This document shows positions 44,307 to 53,587 of a stretch of 64,000 nt of DNA, piece by piece (within the stretch, counting starts at the first letter, position 1; each line of letters starts with the position of its first letter). The stretch lies in assembly GCA_009777735.1 (NCBI GenBank), contig WRLF01000013.1, positions 20,310-84,309 on the forward strand. The letters are read 5' to 3'. The notes under the pieces are model-generated. The model worked only from the letters and a program-made list of their open reading frames with translations. It did not search any database and was not told the origin of the DNA. This DNA is from Treponema sp. Its GTDB lineage: Bacteria; Spirochaetota; Spirochaetia; Treponematales; Breznakiellaceae. Made by a program: the position numbers and the translations under genes.

Positions 44307-45223
44307 TGACTTACTTCCTCCGGGGAATCCGGCTGTAAATCATCTTCCAATAACGGATACATCAACTCCAGTACAAAAACATATTCCAGGCGTGAAAAGT
44401 CAATCAAAGGCTCAATTTCAACTTCCATGGTAATTTCATATTCATGGTAAGCTACATTGGTTACCCTGCCAATATTAATCCCCGGCGGATATACCGCACC
44501 CATTCCGCTGGTAATTACCATGTCGCCCTGGCTGATTTCGTCCATTGCCCGTTTGGGAATATACCGCATACGCACAGGGGTATCGGGATTACCTTGCCCT
44601 TCTACAATACCTTCATAACGTGAAGCGGCAAAACGGGATGCAATGTGCAGGCTGGCATCATACAGGGGCATTACCAGGCTGTCAAAACGCCTTGCCTCAA
44701 TTACTTTTCCCACCAATGCCTGAGTTCCGCCATGCCAGGCGATAACCGCCATATCCCTTGAAACACCCGAATGGCGGCCTTTATTGATGACCAGCGCGGA
44801 ATATAGGTTATCCGGATCCCTGCCTATCAGCTTGGCGGGAATGTGGCTGTAATCCAATTCCTGTGAAAATGCAAGTTGTTCACGCAGGCGGCGGTTTTCT
44901 TCGTTTATCTCCGCAGAACTGCGTTCAAGCTGTTCGTAACGGATAAGCTGTTCACGCAGTTCGGTAATTTCATCTCTGGCTTTTGTCAATTCCTGCATGA
45001 AAAGAACGGTGTTCGTAACAAATGAAGACACCTCGGATACTCCGCCGCGCACACCGGAAAACATGGTCAGCCCCGCATCACGAAAGTTGAACATGAGGTC
45101 GCGGGTAGAGACAAACAGCATGGAAAAGGAAATCAGCATCAGTGCAATGAAGACATAGCTTTCCGGCCCCAAACGTTTCTTGACAGCCGGCGTTCCCGAT
45201 GATGTTCCCCCCCTTTTTTTCAT
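44303..45223 (-). CDS. mreC: Rod shape-determining protein MreC
   Basis: Bitopic elongasome protein, 306 residues. One N-terminal helix (FIALMLISFSMLFV) is followed by a coiled coil (residues about 75-115). Next come the MreC beta domains with AKLIGRDPDNLYSALVINKG, GVSRDMAVIA and ITSGMGAVYPPGINIGRVT. It begins 3 bases after the mreB stop and overlaps mreD. Confidence 0.94.
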   Translation of the reverse strand: MKKRGGTSSGTPAVKKRLGPESYVFIALMLISFSMLFVSTRDLMFNFRDAGLTMFSGVRGGVSEVSSFVTNTVLFMQELTKARDEITELREQLIRYEQLERSSAEINEENRRLREQLAFSQELDYSHIPAKLIGRDPDNLYSALVINKGRHSGVSRDMAVIAWHGGTQALVGKVIEARRFDSLVMPLYDASLHIASRFAASRYEGIVEGQGNPDTPVRMRYIPKRAMDEISQGDMVITSGMGAVYPPGINIGRVTNVAYHEYEITMEVEIEPLIDFSRLEYVFVLELMYPLLEDDLQPDSPEEVSQ

Positions 45224-45226
45224 TTA

Positions 45227-46261
45227 CTACCCGTTCAGGATGTCATAGATATTTTTGGAACTGTCAACGCCTTTCATAAATTCAAAATATTTGCCTGACC
45301 CAAGTGCTACACAATCCAGCGGATTTTCCGCAATAAATACCGGAACGCCGGTTTCTGTAGCGATCAGCTTGTCCAGTCCTTTTAACAATGAACCGCCGCC
45401 GGTCATCACTATACCCCGTTCAACAATATCTGCCGCAAGTTCGGGCGGGGTTTGCCCCAGAGTAGATTTAATATTATCTATAACCTGATTGATGGGATCA
45501 CGCAGGGCTTCCCTGATCTGATCGGAACCGATTTTAAACCGCTGGGGTAAACCATTTGCGGCGTTCGTTCCCTTTACCTCGATCTCTTCAATTTCTTTAT
45601 CGGGAACGGCATTGCCTATTGATACTTTCAGATGTTCGGCCATTTGCTGCCCAATGATAAGGTTGTTCACCGTTCTGACATATTTTATAATCGCTTCATC
45701 AAATTCATCCCCGCCCAACCTGATAGCATTGGCAACGACCATACCTCCCAGTGATATAACGGATATTTCTGTTGTACCCCCGCCAATGTCGCAGATCATG
45801 TGACCGGCCGGCTCTCCAATGGGAATATCAGCGCCAATGGCAGCCGCCAGGCTTTCTTCGATAACGATTACTTCCCGTGCCCCTGCTTTGTAAGCGCATT
45901 CTTCGACAGCTCTGCGTTCAACCTCGGTTGTGCAGGATGGAATACCGACAACCATTCTCGGTTTGACAAACCGGTACCGGGGCAGTACACGGGAAATAAA
46001 GTAGCGGATCATTTTTTCTGTCGATTCAAGATCGGCTATTACCCCGTCCCGCAGCGGCCGTATTGCTTTTATATGCCCCGGGGTTTTATCGAGCATGCGT
46101 TTTGCGTCAGAGCCGACAGCCATAACTTTTTTTGTTCCCAATTCTACCGCTACTACAGAAGGCTCTTTCAGCACAATGCCTTTGTTTCGAATATAGATAA
46201 TGGTATTACACGTCCCTAAATCAATACCCAAATCCGATGAATTCCTGCCAAACATATACAC
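45227..46261 (-). CDS. mreB: Rod shape-determining actin homologue MreB
   Basis: Actin-like filament protein that directs side-wall synthesis, 344 residues. [12 protein letters not shown] is the phosphate 1 motif, [15 protein letters not shown] the phosphate 2 motif and [17 protein letters not shown] the adenosine motif. [16 protein letters not shown] is also standard. It lies 18 bases downstream of the TPR gene and heads the conserved cell-shape set. Confidence 0.97.
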   Translation of the reverse strand: MYMFGRNSSDLGIDLGTCNTIIYIRNKGIVLKEPSVVAVELGTKKVMAVGSDAKRMLDKTPGHIKAIRPLRDGVIADLESTEKMIRYFISRVLPRYRFVKPRMVVGIPSCTTEVERRAVEECAYKAGAREVIVIEESLAAAIGADIPIGEPAGHMICDIGGGTTEISVISLGGMVVANAIRLGGDEFDEAIIKYVRTVNNLIIGQQMAEHLKVSIGNAVPDKEIEEIEVKGTNAANGLPQRFKIGSDQIREALRDPINQVIDNIKSTLGQTPPELAADIVERGIVMTGGGSLLKGLDKLIATETGVPVFIAENPLDCVALGSGKYFEFMKGVDSSKNIYDILNG

Positions 46262-46279
46262 TCCTTTTTTAATCTCAAC

Positions 46280-47224
46280 TTATATTGAGAGCCGTGTTCT
46301 GGCTCCTACGTGGGTTGGATCAACCCTAAGCGCCAGCCGCCATTCGGCACGGGCGCGGGTTGTCTCTCCCTGGATGGCATACAACTCGCCCATTTGGTAA
46401 CGGGCTTCTGCATTTTCACCGGCTTCATTAAGGACAGCCTGCAACTGCGTCCTGGCCTCTTCAAAATCGCCGGATTTCCGCATAACTTCGGCAAATAATA
46501 AACGCGCCGACATAGTGGTCCTTGAATCCTGGGAAATTGAAATACAGCGCTGCAAATATGCCCGTGCAATATCCAATTCATCCAAAACAAGATATGATCC
46601 GGCTATGGAATAAAGCAGCAAAGCAGATGGTCCCAGTTCCCCTTCATTCCCAAGAGCCTCGGTAAATGATGCTACGCTGTTCCGATAATCACCAATTGAG
46701 GCATACGCCATACCCAGAAATTGGGGGATGTCGGCAGCATTAAACGATAATTCCCTGGCTTTTTCCAGATATTTAACCGCAAGATCGGCAAAACTTTCCC
46801 CTTTGTAATTGTATGCTTTTCCCAGGACATAGTACAGCCGTCCGTCACTCGCCGAATTCCTGATCAGCATGGCTTTTCGCAGTGACCATACGCAGTCATC
46901 GAAATATTGCGCTGCATTCAGAGTGTTTATTTGGGAAAGCCCCTGCTGATAGGCAGAAAACCCGTGCATGGTCAGGAGGAAATAATCCATTGGGCGGGAA
47001 ACCAGGGCATTTGCGCTCATTTCATACACTTCTTCAAAAAGCCCGGAATCCCACAGCCGCAATAGTTCTCTGCGCTCTATTTTTACCACACCCCTTAATC
47101 TCCCGGCAAACTGAACAGAAGCTGTTACAACTATACCGGCAATAAACAACGAAACAGCGATAATTACCATTCGTTTCCGGCGATTAATTAATCTATAATC
47201 AGACCAGTTCTTTTTACTATACAT
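46280..47224 (-). CDS. Membrane-anchored TPR protein upstream of mreB
   Basis: A 314-residue protein. I choose the ATG at 47224 (MYSKKNWSDYR), because the frame upstream reads through the intergenic promoter region and encodes nothing recognisable. One N-terminal helix (VIIAVSLFIAGIVVTASVQF) is followed by tetratricopeptide-type helical pairs through the rest of the protein, for example YRNSVASFTEALGNEGELG and GETTRARAEWRLAL. Being first in the mreBCD-mrdA-rodA operon suggests a scaffold role in cell-wall elongation. That role is inferred only from position. Confidence 0.78.
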   Translation of the reverse strand: MYSKKNWSDYRLINRRKRMVIIAVSLFIAGIVVTASVQFAGRLRGVVKIERRELLRLWDSGLFEEVYEMSANALVSRPMDYFLLTMHGFSAYQQGLSQINTLNAAQYFDDCVWSLRKAMLIRNSASDGRLYYVLGKAYNYKGESFADLAVKYLEKARELSFNAADIPQFLGMAYASIGDYRNSVASFTEALGNEGELGPSALLLYSIAGSYLVLDELDIARAYLQRCISISQDSRTTMSARLLFAEVMRKSGDFEEARTQLQAVLNEAGENAEARYQMGELYAIQGETTRARAEWRLALRVDPTHVGARTRLSI

Positions 47225-47287
47225 TGTCCCCACTATCATTAATGTCTTTTTTTGATAAAATGTCAACCAACCTACCGGCAAACCCCC

Positions 47288-47316
47288 TTGCAATTTATAC
47301 AGCATTTCTATAGTCT
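47288..47316 (+). promoter_or_regulatory. Probable promoter of pckG
   Basis: TTGCAA (47288-47293) and TAGTCT (47311-47316) are spaced by 17 bases, 27 bases before the pckG start codon. AGGAG precedes the ATG. The match of the -10 element is only fair. Confidence 0.38.
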
Positions 47317-47342
47317 GAGAAAAAGCTAAATAGGAGTAACTT

Positions 47343-49190
47343 ATGAATGTAAACGAACTAAAACACGCGGGACTTAAGAAATGGGTCGAAGAATGGACAG
47401 GCATCCTGACACCGGCTTCTGTCGAAATTTGCGACGGTACCCAGGATGAATATGACAGAATGTTAAAAGCCCTGGTAGATGCCGGACTTGGCACACCTTT
47501 AAACAAAGAAAAAAGACCAGACTGTTACCTTTTTAGGTCGGACCCCTCGGATGTAGCGCGCGCGGAAAGCCGTACCTTTATAGCCAGCAAAGAAAAGATC
47601 GATGCCGGCCCTAACAATAACTGGACAGATCCTAAAGTGCTGAAAGAGACAATGCTTGAACAATACAAAGGCTGCATGAAAGGCCGCACCATGTACGTTA
47701 TACCATTCTCCATGGGACCTGTCGGCTCGGATATTGCCAAAATCGGTATTGAAATCACCGACAGCCCCTATGTTGTGGTCAATATGCACATTATGACCAG
47801 GGTGGGATCAAAAGTTTTGGATGTACTGGGCGCCGATGGTTTCTATGTGCCCTGTATCCATTCCATTGCCAAACCGCTTGCCGAAGGCGAAAGCGACAAC
47901 GGCAAATGGCCCTGCGAACCGGATGTACAGAAAAAGTTTATCAGCCACTTCCCGGACACATACGAAATTTGGTCGTATGGTTCAGGCTACGGCGGAAACG
48001 CCCTTCTGGGGAAAAAGTGCCTGGCACTGCGTATCGCTTCGGTACTGGCAAGAGACGAAGGCTGGTTTGCCGAGCACATGCTTATCCTAAAAATCACCAA
48101 CCCTAAGGGCGAGGTAAAATACATAACCGGCGCTTTACCCTCGGCATGCGGCAAGACAAACCTTGCCATGCTGCAACCCACGCTGCCGGGCTGGAAAGTA
48201 GAGACCATTGGCGATGACATCGCATGGATGAAATTCAAAGAAGACGGCCGCCTGTATGCCATCAACCCGGAGGCAGGTTTCTTCGGAGTTGCTCCAGGGA
48301 CCAGCGATCATTCAAACTACAACGCAATGAAATCAATCGAAAAAAACACGATCTTCACCAACTGCGGCCTTACCGAAGACAACGATATTTGGTGGGAGGA
48401 GATCGGCTATGGCGCGCCGGGCGAAACAATCATCGACTGGAAAGGCAATAAACGGCCGGCTCCAAAAACTGATAAAAAACCCGCCGATGAACCAATTGCC
48501 CATGCCAATGCCCGTTTTACCGCCCCTGCCAGCCAGTGTCCGGTTATTGCATCGGAATGGGAAGACCCCAAAGGCGTGCCCATCAGCGCATTCCTCTTCG
48601 GAGGCCGCCGAGCTGCCACAGTTCCCCTGGTGAACCAAAGCAAGAGCTGGGTGCACGGTGTCTTTATGGGTTCCATCACCGGTTCTGAAATAACCGCCGC
48701 AGCCCTTGACCTTGCTGCAGCCGGCACTGTCCGCCGCGACCCCTTTGCCATGCTGCCCTTCTGCGGATACAACATGGGCGACTATTTTGCCCATTGGATC
48801 AAACTGGGTAAAAAAGCCGAAGACGAAGGTCATGGTGACAAGCTGCCCAAAATTTTCTTTGTCAACTGGTTCCGCAAAAACAAGGAAGGAAAATTCATGT
48901 GGCCCGGTTACAGTGAAAACTCCCGCGTACTGGCATGGATATTCGACCGCTGCAACGGCGTAAACAACTGCGTTGAGACAGCCATCGGCAACCTGCCCAA
49001 GCCCGGTTCCATCGAACCGCCCGCAGGTGTAAGCGCCGAAATGATGGCTGAACTTACTTCTGTTGACACCGAAGGCTGGAAGGGAGAAATTGCATCAATA
49101 CGCAAGGATTACTATCCCCAGTACGGCGACAGGCTTCCCAAAGTCCTTTATGAAGAGCTTGACAAGATTGAGAAAGATCTAAACGTGTAA
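47343..49190 (+). CDS. pckG: Phosphoenolpyruvate carboxykinase (GTP)
   Basis: Interconverts oxaloacetate and phosphoenolpyruvate with GTP or GDP. In anaerobes it often runs towards oxaloacetate for fumarate or succinate formation. The 615-residue protein shows the reactive-cysteine P-loop [14 protein letters not shown], the metal site [19 protein letters not shown] and [16 protein letters not shown](S), with the usual length for the GTP class. A strong intrinsic terminator follows at 49232-49269, so it is probably monocistronic. Confidence 0.97.
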   Translation: MNVNELKHAGLKKWVEEWTGILTPASVEICDGTQDEYDRMLKALVDAGLGTPLNKEKRPDCYLFRSDPSDVARAESRTFIASKEKIDAGPNNNWTDPKVLKETMLEQYKGCMKGRTMYVIPFSMGPVGSDIAKIGIEITDSPYVVVNMHIMTRVGSKVLDVLGADGFYVPCIHSIAKPLAEGESDNGKWPCEPDVQKKFISHFPDTYEIWSYGSGYGGNALLGKKCLALRIASVLARDEGWFAEHMLILKITNPKGEVKYITGALPSACGKTNLAMLQPTLPGWKVETIGDDIAWMKFKEDGRLYAINPEAGFFGVAPGTSDHSNYNAMKSIEKNTIFTNCGLTEDNDIWWEEIGYGAPGETIIDWKGNKRPAPKTDKKPADEPIAHANARFTAPASQCPVIASEWEDPKGVPISAFLFGGRRAATVPLVNQSKSWVHGVFMGSITGSEITAAALDLAAAGTVRRDPFAMLPFCGYNMGDYFAHWIKLGKKAEDEGHGDKLPKIFFVNWFRKNKEGKFMWPGYSENSRVLAWIFDRCNGVNNCVETAIGNLPKPGSIEPPAGVSAEMMAELTSVDTEGWKGEIASIRKDYYPQYGDRLPKVLYEELDKIEKDLNV

Positions 49191-49231
49191 GCCGAAAGGC
49201 GGGTTAACCGCACGCAGCATTGATTAATTAT

Positions 49232-49269
49232 ACCGGCAGAAGCTGATAACAGCCCTGCCGGTTTTTTTT
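49232..49269 (+). terminator. Intrinsic terminator after pckG
   Basis: ACCGGCAG (49232-49239) pairs with CTGCCGGT (49255-49262), with an inner GCTG/CAGC stem, and is followed directly by a run of eight T. It separates pckG from the downstream ABC operon. Confidence 0.9.
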
Positions 49270-49282
49270 GTAAATACTGTAC

Positions 49283-49311
49283 TTGCAAGTTCTATCTGTT
49301 CACATTACAAT
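49283..49311 (+). promoter_or_regulatory. Promoter of the carbohydrate ABC operon
   Basis: TTGCAA (49283-49288) and TACAAT (49306-49311) with exactly 17 bases between them lie 33 bases before the binding-protein start, which has AAGGAGA upstream. Confidence 0.6.
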
Positions 49312-49344
49312 TGAAAGTAAATTTACCATTAAGGAGACCCTGAA

Positions 49345-50619
49345 ATGAAAAGATTTTTTTCTATTTTTTTGACAATGTGCATTTTTACTTCAGTTAGCCT
49401 GGTTATTAGCTGCGAAAAGCAATCGGATCCGAATACAATTACGGTTTGGTGCTGGGACCCTACATTTAATGTGTACGCAGTAAACGAAGCTGCACGAATT
49501 TACCGGCAGGATAACCCGGAAATAACCATTAATGTAGTTGAAACCGCATGGGAAGATATTCAGCAAAGGCTGTCAATATCACTTTCGTCTAGGCAAACGG
49601 GGAATTTACCTGATATTATTCTCATGCAGGATAATGCCATTCAGAAGAATGCAACCACATTTGCGGGCGCTTTTGAACCGCTAAACGGAAAAATTGATTT
49701 TAGTCAATTTGCCCAATACAAGGTTGATGTAGGAACCATTGACGGAATACATTATGGAGTCCCCTTTGACAATGGAGCAAGCGCCACATTCCTCAGGAGT
49801 GACATTATTGAACAAGCAGGTCTTACGGTAAGCGATTTTGATAATATTACCTGGGATCGGTTTATTGAACTGGCAATAATTGTAAGGGAACAAACAGGCA
49901 TTCCCATGTTATCGGCTGTTGGAAACGAAAACGACCTGGTACCTTTAATGCTTCAAAGCGCCGGTGTATGGTTCTTTGACAGTGAGGGCGATGTGGATAT
50001 AGTCAATAATACAGCCCTTAGGGAAGCAGCCAGAATTTATAAAGCTCTTGTTGATGCGGAAGTTATCATGCTTGTTGCCGATTGGAATGCCTATATTGCC
50101 AGCCTGAACACCGGAAGCGTAGCATCAACGGTAAACGGCTGCTGGATAGTGGGCTCCATTTCCGCTGCGGCTTCACAGTCGGGCAGCTGGGCTGTAGTAA
50201 GGACTCCGAGGCTTAATATTCCCGGAGGCGTAAACTATTCCAGTGTCGGCGGTTCAAGCTGGGTTGTTCTTGCAAGTTCCCCGAATTCCGATTTGGCCAT
50301 TGATTTCCTTAATGCAACATTTGCCGGCAGCATTGAGTTATACGAAACAATTCTGCCTTCTTCGGGCGCAATCGGCACATGGCTCCCTGCGGGTAATTCT
50401 GCAGCGTACAGCCAGCCGAATGAGTTCTTTGGCGGACAGAGAATTTTTCAGGATATTGTCGGGTATGCCTCAAATGTCCCGTTAATCAAATACGGTATTT
50501 TCAATTATGAAGCCAGAAACTTTGTCGCCCTGGCCCTTAACGAAATAGTACGGGGGACCGATATTGATACGGCTCTCGAAAGAGCGCAAAGGGAAACAGA
50601 ATTTATTATTGAGCAATGA
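49345..50619 (+). CDS. Carbohydrate-binding lipoprotein of an ABC importer (family 1)
   Basis: A 424-residue lipoprotein with lipobox VISC (Cys23), anchored outside the inner membrane. The mature part starts NTITVWCWDPTFNVYAVNEAA and contains LPDIILMQDNAI, VPFDNGASATFLRSDI, TWDRFIELA and GGSSWVVLASS, the normal layout of family-1 sugar-binding proteins. It is followed by two MalF/MalG-type permeases. The substrate cannot be told from the sequence. Confidence 0.9.
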   Translation: MKRFFSIFLTMCIFTSVSLVISCEKQSDPNTITVWCWDPTFNVYAVNEAARIYRQDNPEITINVVETAWEDIQQRLSISLSSRQTGNLPDIILMQDNAIQKNATTFAGAFEPLNGKIDFSQFAQYKVDVGTIDGIHYGVPFDNGASATFLRSDIIEQAGLTVSDFDNITWDRFIELAIIVREQTGIPMLSAVGNENDLVPLMLQSAGVWFFDSEGDVDIVNNTALREAARIYKALVDAEVIMLVADWNAYIASLNTGSVASTVNGCWIVGSISAAASQSGSWAVVRTPRLNIPGGVNYSSVGGSSWVVLASSPNSDLAIDFLNATFAGSIELYETILPSSGAIGTWLPAGNSAAYSQPNEFFGGQRIFQDIVGYASNVPLIKYGIFNYEARNFVALALNEIVRGTDIDTALERAQRETEFIIEQ

Positions 50620-50650
50620 TCTTGTTTAAGCCTGACAGGTAGAAGGAAAA

Positions 50651-51529
50651 ATGAAGTATAAAAGCATGGGGGAAAAAACCGGCCGGTGGGGATGGTTTTT
50701 TATTCTTCCCGCCGTTTTATTGATCTTTATTTTTTCCTTCTACCCGATGGTAAATGCCTTTATCCTGTCTTTGCAGTCAGGACTTGGCAATAATCTGCGT
50801 TTTACCGGCTTTAGAAATTATTACCGGCTGTTTCAGGACACAACATTTTTAAGTTCTGTTGCCAATGTATTTACGTATCTAATAGTCCAGGTTCCGGTCA
50901 TGCTTTTACTGGCATTGATTTTGGCATCGATCCTGAACAACCCCCGTTTGAAATTCAAAGGTTTTTTCAGGACGTTGGTTTTTCTGCCATGTGCAACCGC
51001 ACTGGTTTCTTCCGCGATGGTCTTTAGATCATTTTTTGCCGTAGATGGAATTGCAAACGCGCTTTTATTGCAAATTGGTCTTATTTCCAATCCGGTAAGC
51101 TGGTTAACACATCCAGTATGGGCAAAAGTAATAATTATCCTTGTAATAACATGGCGCTGGACAGGTTATAACACCATATTTTATTTGGCAGGGCTGCAAA
51201 GCATAGATCACTCAATTTATGAAGCTGCAAAAATAGACGGCGCTTCACCGGTTCAGCAGTTTACAAAAATAATTCTTCCGTTATTAAGACCAATCATCCT
51301 TCTTACCGCTATTATGTCCACAAACGGAACATTGCAGCTTTTTGACGAAGTAAGAAACCTGACCGGCGGTGGGCCGGGAAACGCAACAATTACCATATCA
51401 CAATACATTTACAACCTGTCATTTGTATTTAACCCTCAATTCGGCTATGCCGCGGCAGTTTCCTACATGATACTGTTTGCGGTAGCCCTTCTTTCGTTTA
51501 TTCAAATAAAAATCGGGGATAGATCATGA
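50651..51529 (+). CDS. Carbohydrate ABC transporter permease (MalF type)
   Basis: A 292-residue inner-membrane protein with six helices. The coupling loop IYEAAKIDGASPVQQFTKIILPLLRP is the MalF-type EAA motif, seen here in part, and LTGGGPGNATITISQYIYN is the usual C-terminal signature. Its stop overlaps the next permease start by 4 bases. Confidence 0.92.
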   Translation: MKYKSMGEKTGRWGWFFILPAVLLIFIFSFYPMVNAFILSLQSGLGNNLRFTGFRNYYRLFQDTTFLSSVANVFTYLIVQVPVMLLLALILASILNNPRLKFKGFFRTLVFLPCATALVSSAMVFRSFFAVDGIANALLLQIGLISNPVSWLTHPVWAKVIIILVITWRWTGYNTIFYLAGLQSIDHSIYEAAKIDGASPVQQFTKIILPLLRPIILLTAIMSTNGTLQLFDEVRNLTGGGPGNATITISQYIYNLSFVFNPQFGYAAAVSYMILFAVALLSFIQIKIGDRS

Positions 51530-52344
51530 GAAAATATCTGAACATCAATAACTGGTTAATGTACACATTTTTGGTTATTGTTTGTTTTTTTTCATGTCTT
51601 CCTTTTATCTGGATGATTTTGGCAGCTACAAACAGCAGCATAGATATTATCAGGGGTAATGTATTTATCGGCGCTCATCTGTTTGAAAATATTAAAAAAC
51701 TGTTTGCAACGGTAAATGTGGGAAATGCATTTTGGAATTCATTCAGAAACACGGCTGTCGGCACTCTTGCCAGCCTGTTTATTTGTTCAATGGCAGGTTA
51801 TGGTTTTGTAACCTACAGGACTAAAAATAAAGACAAGATAATGTCTGTTCTGCTTCTTTCCATGATGATACCGTTTGCCTCTGTCATGGTTCCGCTTTTT
51901 CAGATGTTCAGCATGGGTCGTTTGCTGAATACAACTGTGGGGTTTATTTTACCTACCGTTTCTACAGCCTTTCTTATTTTCTTTTTCAGGCAAAGCAGTA
52001 TGTCTTTTCCTGCCGAATTGGTCCAGGCTGCCAGGGTTGACGGGCTGGGTGAATTCGGGATTTATGCCAGAATATACCTTCCTGTTATGTTTCCTACTGT
52101 TGTTGCTGCAGGAATCGTCACATTTATGAATAACTGGAACAGCTATCTTTGGCCGCTTATCATTATGCAGAGGGAAGAAAGCAGAACCATGACATTATTA
52201 ATAACAAGCCTTACATCGGGTTATACAACAGACTACGGAATACTGATGCTGGCGGTGACCATTTGCACCCTACCGACTGTCATACTGTTCTTCTGTTTGC
52301 AAAAGTTCTTTGTTGCCGGAGTTTTAGGTTCTGTCAAGGGATAG
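51526..52344 (+). CDS. Carbohydrate ABC transporter permease (MalG type)
   Basis: A 272-residue inner-membrane protein with six helices; LVQAARVDGLGEFGIYARIYLPVM is the EAA loop and NNWNSYLWPLIIM the MalG-type signature. No ATPase gene follows, so the importer must borrow a shared ATPase of the MsmX/UgpC kind encoded elsewhere. The tRNA-Ala gene begins 58 bases downstream. Confidence 0.92.
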   Translation: MRKYLNINNWLMYTFLVIVCFFSCLPFIWMILAATNSSIDIIRGNVFIGAHLFENIKKLFATVNVGNAFWNSFRNTAVGTLASLFICSMAGYGFVTYRTKNKDKIMSVLLLSMMIPFASVMVPLFQMFSMGRLLNTTVGFILPTVSTAFLIFFFRQSSMSFPAELVQAARVDGLGEFGIYARIYLPVMFPTVVAAGIVTFMNNWNSYLWPLIIMQREESRTMTLLITSLTSGYTTDYGILMLAVTICTLPTVILFFCLQKFFVAGVLGSVKG

Positions 52345-52360
52345 TTCATAATCATCAATC

Positions 52361-52390
52361 TTGACGAAAAAGCCCTTTTTTGATTATATA
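52361..52390 (+). promoter_or_regulatory. Promoter of the tRNA-Ala gene
   Basis: TTGACG (52361-52366) and TATATA (52385-52390) with an 18-base spacer end 12 bases before the first base of the tRNA. Confidence 0.55.
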
Positions 52391-52402
52391 AACATATCAT
52401 CC

Positions 52403-52475
52403 GGGGATATAGCTCAGTTGGTAGAGCGATTGGTTCGCAATCAATAGGCCAGGGGTTCGAATCCCCTTATCTCCA
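52403..52475 (+). tRNA. tRNA-Ala (anticodon CGC)
   Basis: All four arms can be drawn. The acceptor stem GGGGATA pairs with TATCTCC, with G3 opposite U70, the alanine identity pair. The D arm is GCTC...GAGC. The anticodon stem is ATTGG/TCAAT with loop TTCGCAA, giving anticodon CGC for GCG codons. The T arm is AGGGG-TTCGAAT-CCCCT. The discriminator is A73, and CCA is not encoded. The last 29 bases are repeated at 56146-56174, so the gene served as an integration site and remains intact. Confidence 0.93.
52447..52475 (+). repeat. Left attachment repeat (tRNA 3' end)
   Basis: The 29-base sequence from GGCCAGGGG to TATCTCCA at the tRNA 3' end recurs exactly at 56146-56174. Such a pair is the usual footprint of integrase-mediated insertion. 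Confidence 0.8.
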
Positions 52476-52501
52476 AAACTAATAACAAAACCATAAACTG
52501 A

Positions 52502-52648
52502 GGGATTCGAACCGCAGCAATCCTACATAAATTCCAAGGCAACGCCTTGCTAGAATAAGGCGCTGCATGGATGCAGCGGGATTGCGGAGGCGGGCTGGAG
52601 GAGGCGAACAGGACGTGAGCCGACGAAAGCCGAATCCCCTTATCTCCA
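52502..52648 (+). repeat. 147-bp tRNA-end-mimicking repeat, copy A
   Basis: Begins GGGATTCGAACCG, the reverse complement of a tRNA T-arm, and ends with CGAATCCCCTTATCTCCA, identical to the last 18 bases of the tRNA-Ala. Terminal GGGATTCG/CGAATCCC are 8-bp inverted repeats. Inside, GCAATCC (52517-52523) pairs with GGATTGC (52579-52585), enclosing CGCCTT/AAGGCG and the perfect hairpin CGCTGCAT-GG-ATGCAGCG. It starts 26 bases after the tRNA. Copy B at 56188 differs at two positions. Confidence 0.85.
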
Positions 52649-52795
52649 TGAAAAATGTGCAGCTAATTCCTTATGCAGAAATGAATTAGCAAAATCGGAA
52701 TAAAAAAAAGGTCTAAAAACAGGTAAAATTATTCAGAAACATTTAATGTTTCTTCCGTTGAGAAAGAATTACTGAAAAATAGCGTTGACATCTAG

Positions 52796-52915
52796 GCATT
52801 GCATAATGACGTAAAAGAAATAAAAGATGCCAGCAAAGGCATCTCGTTTTACTCGTTTAGAAAGACATTCAGAACCATGTTAGGTTTGAAAAATGTTGAC
52901 AATGAGCCCTTTTAA
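52796..52915 (+). pseudogene. Remnant of a tyrosine recombinase (integrase) C-terminal part
   Basis: In one frame the sequence reads ...VKEIKDASKGISFYSFRKTF, then RTMLGLKNV and a TAA at 52913-52915. ISFYSFRKTFRTML resembles the HxLRHTF box that surrounds the second catalytic arginine of tyrosine recombinases. A TAG at 52793-52795 interrupts the frame, and the same frame reads NVSSVEKELLKNSVDI just upstream, suggesting one nonsense change in a longer fragment. The C-terminal tyrosine box is missing. It fits a dead integrase of the islet. Confidence 0.45.
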
Positions 52916-52949
52916 GACTATTCTTTAATTATCAAAACGTATCAGTATG

Positions 52950-52969
52950 ATAATGTACGAGTACATTAT
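52950..52969. promoter_or_regulatory. Operator-like perfect palindrome at the abiE promoter
   Basis: ATAATGTAC-GA-GTACATTAT is a 20-base inverted repeat with 9-bp arms. It overlaps a likely extended -10 element TATGATAAT (52946-52954) and ends 12 bases before the abiEi start. AbiEi antitoxins are known to repress their own promoters by binding inverted repeats, so this is the expected autoregulatory site. Confidence 0.65.
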
Positions 52970-52981
52970 GGAGGTAATATA

Positions 52982-53587
52982 ATGACCAGTAATCGCCTCG
53001 ACAAAATCACCGGCCTCTGCAAAGCGGAAGGCCCGGTTATTCGCACCTCAGCCCTGCGTTCCGCTGGTTTTTGCAGCAAGGATACCGATGAACTCATCCG
53101 GCTGGGCCATCTGCACCGCATCCGCAGGGGGTACTATATAGCGCCAGCGAAGCTCCATGATATAGATACATACGAAATACTCTCTGCCCTGGTCCCTGAT
53201 GCCGTCATATCGCTTTTTTCAGCGGCGCAATATCATGATCTTTCTAGCGTAGTGCCGCAAAGAATTGATATAACACTGCCGGTCCAAAAACGTGTCCCCA
53301 TACTGCCTGCAGATCTTCAGGTAAAAATATATAAAGCAATCCCGCGGATTTACGGAGTTGGTATTCAAATAATAAAAGGCGGCAAGTACCCGCTCAAAAT
53401 TTATGACCGGGAACGCACGGTCTGTGATTTTCTCCGAATGAGAAAGCAAATTGGGAAAGATTGCGCTTTTGAAGTTCTTAAAAACTATATGGCTGGAAAG
53501 AAAAATCTGCAAAGGCTATCAGAATACGCTGAAACGCTTGATATAAAAGGAGTGATCTTCCCATATTTGGAGGTGCTGGCTGCATGA
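52982..53587 (+). CDS. abiEi: AbiEi-type antitoxin (system 1)
   Basis: DNA-binding antitoxin of a type IV toxin-antitoxin pair, 201 residues. The N-terminal winged helix (residues about 8-55) contains VIRTSALRSAGFCSKDTDELI and RIRRGYYIAP, followed by the AbiEi C-terminal domain with LSSVVPQRIDITLP and KIYDRERTVCDFLRMR. GGAGG precedes the ATG. The stop overlaps the toxin start by 4 bases. It probably represses the operon at the palindrome just upstream. Confidence 0.88.
   Translation: MTSNRLDKITGLCKAEGPVIRTSALRSAGFCSKDTDELIRLGHLHRIRRGYYIAPAKLHDIDTYEILSALVPDAVISLFSAAQYHDLSSVVPQRIDITLPVQKRVPILPADLQVKIYKAIPRIYGVGIQIIKGGKYPLKIYDRERTVCDFLRMRKQIGKDCAFEVLKNYMAGKKNLQRLSEYAETLDIKGVIFPYLEVLAA

Noticed and set aside
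49345..52344. Missing ATPase of the carbohydrate importer as an anomaly
   Set aside because: CUT1-type importers commonly share a distant MsmX-like ATPase, so its absence here is ordinary.
52403..52648. Second tRNA-like end after the tRNA-Ala gene
   Set aside because: Only the T-arm 3' half and acceptor 3' strand are present at the end of repeat copy A; no D arm or anticodon arm can be drawn, so it is not a tRNA gene.
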